This document shows, in pieces, positions 9,192-17,002 of a DNA stretch of 32,102 bases. The stretch's first letter is position 1, and every line of letters starts with the position of its first letter. Below the pieces are notes generated by a model that saw only the letters and a list, made by a program, of their open reading frames with translations, had not been told where the DNA came from and did no database searches. Where the stretch lies: the NCBI GenBank assembly GCA_016874175.1, contig VGUP01000013.1:1-32102 (forward strand), in the 5' to 3' direction. Position numbers and translations under genes: made by a program. This stretch comes from Gammaproteobacteria bacterium. Its GTDB lineage: Bacteria > Pseudomonadota > Gammaproteobacteria > Steroidobacterales > Steroidobacteraceae.

Positions 9192-9982
9192 TCACACCCA
9201 TTCGTCGGCGCGCAGGCGCCAGTTCGCGGCGGCTGTCGGTTGACCGGCCATGTCGAAACTGCACTCTTCGATAACCACGGCACCGTCGTGGCCCAGCAGC
9301 AGCAGGGTGGAGCAGCGCGTCCCGTAATCACCGTGCTGCACGAAGGCGGCCGACAGCCGCAGTTTCCACTCCGCGCTGAGGCCCGTTTGCGGCAGATCGA
9401 TCGGTCGTGCGCACTCACGGTCGGCGAGCGCCGCCCACAGCGGCGTCGGATCGGGCGTTGTAGTCGGGCCCGGAGCCGCCGCCAGCCAGCTCTCGAGCGC
9501 GGCGCGAAGTCGGCGAACTTTTGGCCAAGGTGTGTCGAGCACATGGTTGCTCAGCACATGCACGCCGGGTTCCAGCCGCCGTGCAAAAGGCTCGGCGCGA
9601 TTGGTCGCGTACCAGAGATGTTGCGCATCGGCGAGCAGCAGGTTGAACCCCGCGTAGCCCGGCGAATCATCGGCCAGTTGCTCGAGGTATCCAGCGGGCT
9701 CCTGTTGCGTCCTGAGAAAATCGCTGAACAGCCGGCCGCGCGTCGGTGCCTTGCGACGTGGTCGAGCGAGTTCACGGTAGTTGGTGACCAGCCCCATGCG
9801 GCGGTTGCGGTCGATATCGAACCAGGTGCCGTCGGCCTGCAAATCACGGCCGGCGAGGATTTCGCTGCGTTCTGCCCAAGGTCCGAGCGCGGCGCTTCGC
9901 GGGCATAAAATTCGTCGCGATTGGCGATCACGATCGCGCGATAACGCGGGTGCACGTTCCAGGCAATGGCAGCGAGGCACAT
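9192..9982 (-). pseudogene. NRDE / TANGO2-family protein, frameshifted near its N-terminus
   Basis: The ATG at 9982 opens a frame reading MCLAAIAWNVHPRYRAIVIA, then NRDEFYAREAP, the hallmark start of NRDE proteins (Cys at position 2, NRDE motif). The homologous continuation (ALGPWAERSEILAGRDLQ, then GTWFD..., GLVTNYRE, GFNLLLAD, LSNHVLDTPWPKVRR) is in the next frame. The frame is restored by one extra base around 9886-9897, in the GC-rich string at the NRDEFYAREAP/ALGPW junction. The repaired protein would have 263 residues, normal for the family. TANGO2 relatives have been linked to heme and lipid handling, but the bacterial role is unsettled. The gene lies 40 bases after nudC and about 50 bases before tamA, in the same direction. 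Frameshift or sequencing error cannot be separated here. Confidence 0.85.
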
Positions 9983-10022
9983 CGTTGAAGTTCGTGTCGC
10001 GTTGCAGCTCGTGTCGCGTTGC

Positions 10023-10988
10023 TCAGCGGTTTACGGCGCCGCTCCAGCTGCGCGTCGCGACGCTGCGCAACGGCGTAAGCCAATCCGCATCGAACCAGTT
10101 TTCGATCAGCCGATGCGAGATTGATGTGGGGGGCGGCAGAATGACGGCACCTGCTGCAATCTCCGCCCGCGTGAACCAACGCGCATCTTCGAGTTCGCTG
10201 CTGCCGCCGGCGATCGAGTCCGGCGTAGCACTCGCCATGAAGCCGAGCATCAAAGAAGAAGGGAAGGGCCATGGCTGCGAGGAGTGATAGTCGCTGGCGG
10301 TGATGCTCACGCCGGTTTCTTCGAGCACCTCGCGGGCGACGGCATCTTCGAGACTCTCGCCAGGTTCGACGAAGCCGGCGATCGTGGAGTAACGATTCTT
10401 TGGCCAACTCGCCTGACGTCCGAGCAGTGCGCGTTCGCCATCACTGACCAGCACGATGATCGCCGGATCGATGCGTGGAAAAAACTCGGCGGCACACACA
10501 GAGCTACGACATTGCATCACGTGGCCGGCGCGCAGCGGCCGCGTCGGGGTGCCGCAGACACCGCAGTGCCGATGTCGCTGCTGCCAGTAACTAAGCGCAC
10601 GCGCATAGGCGAGCAGACCGGCTTCTTCGCTGTCTAAAGTCGGGGCCAGCGGCCGCAATTCTTCGAAGCGGATGCGAGCGGCGTCGGTATCGGTATCGGC
10701 ATCGTCGCCGAGCTGCACCATGACGCAGCGCCGTTCCCGAAACCAACCGAGCAGTACCAGTGATTCGTCGGGTGTAGTTCGTGCAAGGCTGTGTTGATGA
10801 TCGACGAAGGCCGCTATCGGGGGATCACCCGAAACGCCGAGTGCAGTACCGCGAATCGGCAGGAACAAGGTCCCGGCATCGGCGCGTGCGGCTTGCAACC
10901 AGTCGGGATCCTCGCGCAACTCGGCGCGACGATCCAAATAGGGACCGGCGAGGAAATTGGTGGATGATCGTTCGGAGGATGACGGCAT
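10023..10988 (-). CDS. nudC: NADH/NAD+ pyrophosphatase NudC (Nudix hydrolase)
   Basis: NudC cleaves NAD(H) to NMN(H) and AMP and can remove NAD caps from RNA 5' ends. The 321-residue product has the family layout: an N-terminal domain, a four-Cys zinc ribbon (C142, C145, C160, C165), the Nudix box at about 205-227 (GFVEPGESLEDAVAREVLEE, then TGV) and the NudC-specific SQPWPFP motif at 237-243. It is longer than E. coli NudC (257 residues), mostly at the N-terminus. A TTG at 11015 is in frame, but the ATG at 10988 gives a better start; no strong ribosome binding site is visible. It sits 61 bases after the flhC-like gene and 40 bases before the NRDE gene, on the same strand. Confidence 0.93.
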   Translation of the reverse strand: MPSSSERSSTNFLAGPYLDRRAELREDPDWLQAARADAGTLFLPIRGTALGVSGDPPIAAFVDHQHSLARTTPDESLVLLGWFRERRCVMVQLGDDADTDTDAARIRFEELRPLAPTLDSEEAGLLAYARALSYWQQRHRHCGVCGTPTRPLRAGHVMQCRSSVCAAEFFPRIDPAIIVLVSDGERALLGRQASWPKNRYSTIAGFVEPGESLEDAVAREVLEETGVSITASDYHSSQPWPFPSSLMLGFMASATPDSIAGGSSELEDARWFTRAEIAAGAVILPPPTSISHRLIENWFDADWLTPLRSVATRSWSGAVNR

Positions 10989-11049
10989 CGGCGCTGGCCC
11001 GTGACCGCGCTGCAACGGTTGCGACCACCCGGACGGGGAGTCGTCGTTG

Positions 11050-11685
11050 TCAGATTTTTGCGGCCGTCGGCAGTTTAGCAGCGTCGGCCGCTGACTCGGT
11101 CGTTGCTCGCGGGCTGCGACCGGGTGCCGGTGTTTTGGGTTTGTCGGGCACGGCCGACTCGCACACCCGGCAGAGTGGTTCGCGCAGCGTGAGTGCCTCG
11201 ACGATGTTCAACGCTTCGCAGGCAGGGCAAGAACGCAGGCGGATCTCATCGCCGGCAGTCAGTGCCTTGGCCAGAAATGCTGCGTGCTCGAAGTCGATGC
11301 GGGGTCGGGGCACGACGCGTCGATAAGCCTCGTAGCCGTCGCAGAGCAGACGCCCGCGCGAAATAGTCGGAATTTTACGGATGGCGGCTGGATTCGGCTG
11401 GTCGGCCACGACGCCAAACAGCAACAAAATGGAGGCGAGCGCGTGGGCCTCGGCACCGACGACGCCTGAGCGCAGAAAATAATTGACCTGCTCGGGCGAC
11501 TTGCCACGATGGCGTCGCAGGCCGGCACCCGGCTTGATGCACGAGCGAAACAGCTTGCGGACGCGATCGTCGCTGAGGCCTGTCCAATAGCGGATGGGTT
11601 GGGTGCGCGCCTCATGCCGCAACAGCCGCAGGGCAAGTTCGAGGCGCAAGCGGTCACGCTGGTAACGGTCGTCGGTCAGGTGCAT
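11050..11685 (-). CDS. FlhC-like transcriptional regulator
   Basis: The 211-residue product matches FlhC in layout. An N-terminal helical part (LRLELALRLLRHEARTQPIR) is followed by an HTH-like 'GLSDDRVRKLFRSCIKPGAG', then a middle helical domain (LLCDGYEAYRRVVP) and a four-Cys zinc site C153-x2-C156 and C172-x2-C175 with a 15-residue spacer. FlhC has the same CxxC...CxxC arrangement near its C-terminus. The C-terminal 35 residues are low complexity (Ala, Pro, Lys). FlhC works as a heteromer with FlhD in activating flagellar and other promoters. No flagellar gene is present here, so the target is unknown. The gene is divergent from the FlhD-like gene across 119 bases, which strongly suggests a matched pair. 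A GGGAG lies about 10 bases before the ATG at 11685. Confidence 0.75.
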   Translation of the reverse strand: MHLTDDRYQRDRLRLELALRLLRHEARTQPIRYWTGLSDDRVRKLFRSCIKPGAGLRRHRGKSPEQVNYFLRSGVVGAEAHALASILLLFGVVADQPNPAAIRKIPTISRGRLLCDGYEAYRRVVPRPRIDFEHAAFLAKALTAGDEIRLRSCPACEALNIVEALTLREPLCRVCESAVPDKPKTPAPGRSPRATTESAADAAKLPTAAKI

Positions 11686-11804
11686 GGCCTCGTCTCCCGC
11701 TGAGTATCAAAAAAACTGCTATTTCGGGGGAAAATATCCCAAAACAAAGGCTGCGTTCCAAGCCGTCATAGGGGACCATTTCCATCGACAAAACGGAGGA
11801 ATGC
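11686..11804. promoter_or_regulatory. Divergent control region between flhC-like and flhD-like genes
   Basis: These 119 bases must hold the promoters of both divergent genes. The central part is unusually A/T-rich for this window (around 11707-11755). On the plus side a strong ribosome binding site GGAGGA at 11795-11800 lies 4 bases before ATG 11805. No convincing sigma70 pair with correct spacing was found on either strand, so promoter positions are not assigned. Confidence 0.45.
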
Positions 11805-12463
11805 ATGGTCAACGAAAAAAAGCCCTCGAATCCCGAGACCGCTGCCCTTGTCACTACCGAAACCGACTTCTCGCGCAGCGTCGACTGCGAGATCATCCGT
11901 CAAGTCGGCGGCATGAACCTGCGCGGTCTGCGCATCCTGCGCGACGCCCTCGCGGCATCGTGGGTGGTTTTGCCGCAAGCCGCCGCAGCGCTCAAGTCGG
12001 AAAGGCTCACCATCGAAGATGCCGCGCTCGCTTCGGTCGCCGACTGTCCCTACCTGCTCTTCAACCTGTCGACCGATACCGCCTTCGCGTTGTGGCGGCG
12101 CGCTCAGGCGGACGTTGCCCTGCCGCGCCTGCCTCCCGGTCTTTGCGAGGGTCACGCTGGCCAGGGTTTCGCGCGTATCGTTTGCTAGTTCGCTTGGCAG
12201 ACGGCGCAGTCGCGTCCCGCGGCGGCCTCGCTGCTGCTCGGATTGTCACCCGCCGGTTGCGAAGCATTGCGCGCCCTCGAGCTGCCGCAGATCGACGAAC
12301 TCGCCGAAACCGCCGGACCCTGCGTCAGCCTGCATTGGGGCGATGACACCGCGTTCTGGCAGCGCGCCGGCTCGCGGCGGCCCGCGCGCGCGACCGCAAT
12401 GGCCTTTGGGAGACCACGCTCGCGAGCGTGCAGCGTTTCGCCGCCGTATCGCGCAGCAGCTGA
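11805..12463 (+). pseudogene. FlhD-like regulator with two FlhD-type segments, interrupted by TAG and a frameshift
   Basis: The frame starts at ATG 11805 behind GGAGGA and stops at TAG 12186-12188 after 127 residues. The same frame continues openly and reads FAWQTAQSRPAAASLLLGLS, then CEALRALELPQIDELAETAG, which matches FlhD's 'FRLGI...LAALTLPQMVKLAET' region. After GDDTAFW (about 12357) the likely coding moves by one base to ARRLAAARARDRNGLWETTL and ends at TGA 12461-12463. The part before the TAG contains a second version of the same element (ALKSERLTIEDAALASVADC, then LFNLSTDTAFALWRRA), so the protein looks like a tandem FlhD duplication. In FlhDC systems FlhD is the DNA-recognition partner of FlhC. 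The stretch beyond the TAG has no good start of its own. The ABC exporter begins 43 bases after its end. Confidence 0.6.
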
Positions 12464-12506
12464 CCGCCGCTCTGCAGTCATCGGCCGTGTTATCTTCTTA
12501 GGCCTG

Positions 12507-13430
12507 ATGGAAGCACTCGCGGTCCGCGGTCTCGTCAAGCGATACCGCAATGGTGTCGAGGCCCTCAAGGGCATCGATCTGAGCGTCGCCGAAGGCGACT
12601 TTTTCGCGCTGCTCGGTCCGAACGGGGCAGGCAAAAGCACGATGATCGGCATCTGTACTTCGCTGGTAACCAAAACAGCGGGCAGCGTGCGGGTATTTGG
12701 TCACGATCTCGACACCGATCTCGAAGCCGCCAAGGCTTGCATCGGCGTGGTGCCGCAAGAACTCAACCTCAATCAGTTCGAAACGCCCGAGACTATCGTC
12801 ATCAATCAGGCGGGTTTTTACGGAATCCCGCGGCGGCTCGTACGCGAGCGCGCAGAAAAATACCTGACCAAACTTTCGCTCTGGGACAAGCGCAACAAGA
12901 TGGCGCGCACCTTGTCCGGAGGCATGAAGCGGCGACTCATGATTGCGCGGGCGCTGGTGCACGAACCGCGCTTGCTCATCCTCGATGAGCCTACCGCGGG
13001 CGTCGACATCGAAATCCGCCGCTCGATGTGGGACTTCTTGCGCGAGCTCAACGCGGCAGGCACCACGATCATCTTGACGACGCACTATCTCGAGGAAGCC
13101 GAGACGCTCTGTCGTAACATCGCCATCATCGACCGCGGGCGTATTGCCGAGGCCGATCGCATGGATCGCTTGCTGCTGACACTGCACACCGAGTCTTTCG
13201 TGCTGAGTCTGCGCGATCCGGTGGCCAGCGTGCCCAAAGTCGCGGGCTACGACATCCGGCTCGTTGATCCGCAGACGCTCGAAATCGAGGTCAGCAAAGA
13301 TCGTGATCTCAACGATCTTTTCACCCGGCTTTCAGCCGATGGTGTGCATGTGGTCACTATGCGCAACAAGGTCAATCGGCTCGAAGAAATCTTCATGCGT
13401 CTGGTCGACAAGTCGGGAGCTGCGGCATGA
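12507..13430 (+). CDS. ABC transporter ATP-binding protein (YadG/CcmA type)
   Basis: This 307-residue ATPase energises the adjacent ABC-2 permease. Visible motifs are Walker A (GPNGAGKST, about residues 35-43), a Q-loop (VVPQELNLNQFE), the signature LSGGMKRR, Walker B (LLILDEPTAGVD), the D-loop region and the H-loop (TTHYLEEAE). The C-terminal 75 residues form the small regulatory domain seen in YadG-like exporters. The same frame extends upstream to 12243, but that part is the remnant of the FlhD-like gene; the ATG at 12507 starts exactly at the conserved MEALAVRGLVKRY. The permease overlaps its end by four bases (ATGA). The substrate is unknown. Confidence 0.93.
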   Translation: MEALAVRGLVKRYRNGVEALKGIDLSVAEGDFFALLGPNGAGKSTMIGICTSLVTKTAGSVRVFGHDLDTDLEAAKACIGVVPQELNLNQFETPETIVINQAGFYGIPRRLVRERAEKYLTKLSLWDKRNKMARTLSGGMKRRLMIARALVHEPRLLILDEPTAGVDIEIRRSMWDFLRELNAAGTTIILTTHYLEEAETLCRNIAIIDRGRIAEADRMDRLLLTLHTESFVLSLRDPVASVPKVAGYDIRLVDPQTLEIEVSKDRDLNDLFTRLSADGVHVVTMRNKVNRLEEIFMRLVDKSGAAA

Positions 13431-14209
13431 GCGCGGGTTTCGCCAGTGTTCGCTGGATCGGCTTTCAGACCATCGTGCTACGCGAGATCGGGCGCATTCT
13501 GCGCATCTGGGGTCAGACCATCGTGCCCTCGGCGGTCACGGCGGCGCTGTACTTCGTGATCTTCGGCAGTCTGATCGGTCGGCGTATCGGGCAGATGGAC
13601 GGCGTCGATTACATGCAGTACATCGCCCCCGGCCTCATCATGATGGCGGTCATTACCAACGCCTATGCGAACGTCTCGTCGTCTTTCTTTGGCGCCAAGT
13701 TCCAGCGTTTTCTCGAAGAGATCTCGGTGTCGCCGCAACCCAACTGGGTGATCATCGCGGGGTATGTCGGCGGTGGCGTGTTGCGCGGCCTGCTGGTGGG
13801 TCTTACAGTCACGGTGATTTCTTTGGTATTCACGCATCTGCCGGTGCATCATCTGTTGGTGACGCTGGTGGCGGTGTTGCTGACCGCCGTGGTGTTTTCT
13901 TTGGCGGGTTTCATCAACGGCGTGTTCGCCAAGAATTTTGACCAGGTAAACTGGATTCCCACCTTCATCCTCACACCGCTCACTTATTTCGGGGGCGTTT
14001 TTTACTCCATCAATTTGCTGCCGGAGTGGGCGCGCACCTTGTCCTACGCCAACCCCGTTCTGCACATGGTCAACGCCTTTCGTTACGGCTTCCTCGGCCG
14101 CTCCGATGTCCACGTCGGTCTGGCCTTCGGCATCATGACCTTGGCGGCGCTGGCCTTGTTTGGCGTTGCGCTCTGGCTCATGGAGCGTGGCACCGGCCTG
14201 CGCGACTGA
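13427..14209 (+). CDS. ABC-2 type permease (YadH family)
   Basis: This is a 260-residue inner-membrane protein with six predicted helices, for example around residues 36-52, 108-135, 142-165, 174-190 and 230-250. It carries the ABC-2 signature region 'PTFILTPLTYFGGVFYSINLLPEW' and 'NPVLHMVNAFRYGFLG', which is characteristic of YadH/DrrB-like exporters. The start ATG overlaps the stop of the ATPase gene (ATGA), so the pair is translationally coupled and forms a dimeric exporter. The transported compound cannot be read from the sequence; relatives move drugs, lipids or polysaccharides. The YheT-like hydrolase starts 35 bases downstream. Confidence 0.92.
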   Translation: MSAGFASVRWIGFQTIVLREIGRILRIWGQTIVPSAVTAALYFVIFGSLIGRRIGQMDGVDYMQYIAPGLIMMAVITNAYANVSSSFFGAKFQRFLEEISVSPQPNWVIIAGYVGGGVLRGLLVGLTVTVISLVFTHLPVHHLLVTLVAVLLTAVVFSLAGFINGVFAKNFDQVNWIPTFILTPLTYFGGVFYSINLLPEWARTLSYANPVLHMVNAFRYGFLGRSDVHVGLAFGIMTLAALALFGVALWLMERGTGLRD

Positions 14210-14243
14210 GGTGGCCGGGTCTGGCGCTCCTCCGCCACCCAAC

Positions 14244-15242
14244 ATGCACGAGCAATTCCATCCGCCGCGCTGGCTGAGCGGGCCGCACCTGCAGTCGATC
14301 TTGCCAAGCTTGCCGTTACGTCGAGTGTTGGTCGAGCGTCGCGCGCGTCCCTTGCTTGCCGCAAGTCGCGAGTTGTTGCTCGATTGCGGGGACGGGGTCC
14401 GCTTGCAGGGGTTTTTTTCGGCGGCGCCGCTCACGGTGAACGCCGTCGGCAGAACTCTTGCGGTGGTGCTGCACGGTTGGGAAGGCAGTGCTCGCTCGCT
14501 CTATGTATTGTCGTTGGCGCAGACGCTGCATGAGCATGGCCATGACGTCGTCAGGCTCAACCTGCGCGATCATGGCGATACGCACCACCTGAATCGCGAG
14601 TTGTTCCACTCGTGTCGATTACCTGAGGTGGTGGGCGCGGTGCAACGCCTGCAGTTTCTGTTTCCAGCGCATCGGCTGGTGCTCGCCGGTTTTTCCTTGG
14701 GCGGTAATTTCATGCTGCGGGTAGCCGCGGAAGCCGAGCGCGCCGATTTACGTATCGAGCATGCTTTTGGTGTGTCGCCGGTACTCGATCCAGCCACCTG
14801 TCTGGATGCACTCGAGACTGGCTGGTGGCTCTATCACGATTATTTCGTGCGCAAGTGGCTGCGGTCGCTGCGGCTGAAGCAGCAGGCTTGGCCCGGGACC
14901 TTCGACTTCGGCGAATCATTGAAGTCGGGGGATCTGCGGGCGATGACGCGCGAGCTCGTTTTGCAGCACTCGGGCTACGGCACGGTCGAAGAATACTTTC
15001 GCGGCTATGCCATCACCGAGGATCGACTCGCCGGTCTGCGCGTGCCCGCTACGCTGATTACGGCTTTGGACGACCCCATTATCCCGGTCAAGGACCTCGC
15101 TCGATTGGCGCGACCACCGACCTTGCGGGTGATTGCCACGGCGACCGGCGGACATTGCGGATTTTTTGATTCCTTCAACGGTCCGGGCTGGGCGGATCGA
15201 TTCATCCTGCGCGCGCTGGGAGCCACACCGGGGTCTGCTTGA
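14244..15242 (+). CDS. Alpha/beta hydrolase of the YheT family
   Basis: The 332-residue product has the YheT layout: an N-terminal PPRWLSGPHLQSILPSL motif, the oxyanion segment VVLHGWEGS, and 'RLNLRDHGDTHHLNRELFHSC'. The nucleophile elbow is GFSLGGN (Ser151). An acid follows in LITALDDPIIP (Asp276/277), and His304 lies in TGGHCGF. YheT relatives are putative esterases of unknown physiological substrate. The frame is open further upstream into the permease gene, but the ATG at 14244 begins the conserved part and avoids that overlap; no clear ribosome binding site is visible. The gene follows the ABC exporter by 34 bases and precedes the SPOR lipoprotein by 14 bases, so one transcript is likely. 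Confidence 0.9.
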   Translation: MHEQFHPPRWLSGPHLQSILPSLPLRRVLVERRARPLLAASRELLLDCGDGVRLQGFFSAAPLTVNAVGRTLAVVLHGWEGSARSLYVLSLAQTLHEHGHDVVRLNLRDHGDTHHLNRELFHSCRLPEVVGAVQRLQFLFPAHRLVLAGFSLGGNFMLRVAAEAERADLRIEHAFGVSPVLDPATCLDALETGWWLYHDYFVRKWLRSLRLKQQAWPGTFDFGESLKSGDLRAMTRELVLQHSGYGTVEEYFRGYAITEDRLAGLRVPATLITALDDPIIPVKDLARLARPPTLRVIATATGGHCGFFDSFNGPGWADRFILRALGATPGSA

Positions 15243-15256
15243 CCTAGAATCGGCCA

Positions 15257-16024
15257 ATGCATCGACCTTTTCGCATGCTTGTGGTTTTGTTGCTGGCGCT
15301 GGTACTTGCCGGCTGCGGTGAACTGCAGGACTGGCGCAGTACGCAGCGGGCCGACACGCTCGAGGCCTACGAGGCCTTCGTCGAGCAGTATCCGCAGAGT
15401 CAGTATGTGCCGGTTGCGCAGCGGCGCCTCGCTGATCTTGTCGAGCAGCGCGATTGGTTGATCGCCACCGAGTCCGATACGGCCGAGGGCTACCGAGCCT
15501 TCATCAACAATCATCCGAAGGGGCGTTGGACGCGCGAGGCGCGGGTACGCCTGCAGAATTTTCTGTCGACGCCCGGCGTGCTGGGCCCGGCGGCGATCGA
15601 ACCGGCCGAGTCGCCAGAGCCACCCGGCATGTTGCCGAGCGCCCCGCTACCGCTCGAGGACACGACGCCGGGCGGTGATAAAGATTCGCGTGCCAATACG
15701 AGCGCCGATATGAGTGCGGGCTCGCCGGCAGCCGCGCCGCCCGTTGCCGCGCCTGCGGTCAACGTCGAGCCAGCGCCCGTCACCCACCGTATCCAGCTCG
15801 GAGCGTATTCGAGTCGCGACAAGGCACTCGAGGCCTGGCGCGAGGTGCGCGCCCGCCACGTCGAGCTGCAGGGTCTGGTCTCGCAAGCCGTGCTCGGCTC
15901 GAACGGCAAGGTCGAGATCTATCGGCTTCAGGCCAGTGTCGCCAGCGAGGAGCGCGCACGCGAGATCTGCCGAGTGCTGCTCGCAGCGCGTCAGGGCTGC
16001 GTATACGTGCCGCCAGGACGCTGA
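15257..16024 (+). CDS. SPOR-domain lipoprotein
   Basis: This 255-residue protein has a lipoprotein signal (MLVVLLLALVLAGC, lipobox LAGC with Cys20), so it is an envelope lipoprotein. Residues 30-110 hold two tandem short helical repeats (YEAFVEQYPQSQYVPVAQRR and YRAFINNHPKGRWTREARVR), a TPR-like pattern. A Pro/Ala-rich linker (about 115-175) follows, and a SPOR domain ends the protein (HRIQLGAYSSRDKALEAWRE, 'SNGKVEIYRLQAS', 'CRVLLAARQGCVYV'). SPOR domains bind glycan strands lacking stem peptides at division sites. Its position next to an ExeA-like ATPase suggests a cell-wall or secretion role, which is inference. Confidence 0.9.
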   Translation: MHRPFRMLVVLLLALVLAGCGELQDWRSTQRADTLEAYEAFVEQYPQSQYVPVAQRRLADLVEQRDWLIATESDTAEGYRAFINNHPKGRWTREARVRLQNFLSTPGVLGPAAIEPAESPEPPGMLPSAPLPLEDTTPGGDKDSRANTSADMSAGSPAAAPPVAAPAVNVEPAPVTHRIQLGAYSSRDKALEAWREVRARHVELQGLVSQAVLGSNGKVEIYRLQASVASEERAREICRVLLAARQGCVYVPPGR

Positions 16025-16060
16025 TTTTCAGCTGCGCTGCGCATCATCGGTCACCCGTGC

Positions 16061-16957
16061 ATGTACGAGAATTTCTTTGGTCTGACCGAACTGCCGTTTT
16101 CGATCACGCCCGATCCGCGCTATCTCTATCCCAGTGCGCGGCATACCGAGGCACTCGGCCATCTGTTCTATGGCGTGAGTGCGGCAGGGGGTTTCATTCA
16201 GCTCACCGGCGAAGTGGGGACCGGCAAGACCACGGTAGTTCGCTCGCTGCTCGCCCGCGAACCCGCCGATGTAGACATCGCGCTCATTCTCAATCCGCGG
16301 GTGACGGTCACCGAGTTTCTGCAGACGATTTGCGAGGAATTGGGCGTGGCCGTGCCTGCCGACGGTCGCGACAGCGTGAAATCTTTGGTTGATGTCTTGA
16401 CGGCGCGGCTGCTCGAGGCCCATGCATCGGGGCGGCGTGTCGCAGTGCTGATCGACGAGGCGCATCTTCTCGAGCGCGATGTACTCGAGCAGGTGCGACT
16501 GCTGACCAACATCGAGACTGCGACTCGCAAGTTGCTGCAGGTGATTCTCATCGGCCAGCCAGAACTGCGCGAGCTGCTCGCCCGTGAAGACATGCGCCAA
16601 GTTGCGCAGCGCATCACGGGTAGACTGCATCTCGATCCGCTGTCTGCCGAGGAGACTGCCGCCTATGTTCGTCACCGTTTGCGAGTCGCTGGTGCCACCC
16701 AAGAAATCTTCACGCCGGCTGCACTGCGTGAATTGCATCGACAGAGTCGGGGACTGCCGCGTCTCGTCAATGTCATTGCCGATCGGGCAATGCTCGCGGC
16801 ATTCGCGATTGATCGCCACGAGATCAAACCCGCAATCGTCCGCGCGGCCGCAGCCGAGGTAGCCGGAACAGCTCTACGCACGCGGCGATGGATTTGGCTG
16901 GCGATCGTGGCGACTGCGCTGGCGATTGCTGGCACCGCGTTGGTGTGGCTACGCTGA
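16061..16957 (+). CDS. ExeA/GspA-like AAA ATPase with C-terminal membrane anchor
   Basis: The 298-residue product starts with the canonical ExeA opening MYENFFGLTELPFSITPDPR. It has Walker A GEVGTGKTT (residues 50-58), Walker B VAVLIDEAHLL (127-137), a sensor-type 'VILIGQPELRELL' and an arginine-rich 'QRITGRLHLDPLS', followed by the winged lid domain 'RLVNVIADRAMLAAF'. A single transmembrane helix closes the protein (about 277-297). ExeA proteins help assemble secretion machinery through peptidoglycan, and full-length ones also have a periplasmic peptidoglycan-binding domain (about 550 residues in total). That domain is missing here, leaving one terminal arginine after the helix. It is 36 bases downstream of the SPOR lipoprotein, which could supply glycan binding in its place. 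Confidence 0.9.
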   Translation: MYENFFGLTELPFSITPDPRYLYPSARHTEALGHLFYGVSAAGGFIQLTGEVGTGKTTVVRSLLAREPADVDIALILNPRVTVTEFLQTICEELGVAVPADGRDSVKSLVDVLTARLLEAHASGRRVAVLIDEAHLLERDVLEQVRLLTNIETATRKLLQVILIGQPELRELLAREDMRQVAQRITGRLHLDPLSAEETAAYVRHRLRVAGATQEIFTPAALRELHRQSRGLPRLVNVIADRAMLAAFAIDRHEIKPAIVRAAAAEVAGTALRTRRWIWLAIVATALAIAGTALVWLR

Positions 16958-17002
16958 CGGATTTTGCCGTACTGCAGCGCAAAGAAAACACGAGACCAAT
17001 TC

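Noticed and set aside
12243-12506. Extended N-terminus for the ABC ATPase in the same frame
   Set aside because: That stretch is the tail of the FlhD-like gene; the ATPase homology begins exactly at ATG 12507.
13478-14434. Minus-strand open frame opposite the ABC permease
   Set aside because: Antisense to a convincing membrane protein; His/Gln/Arg-rich shadow composition.
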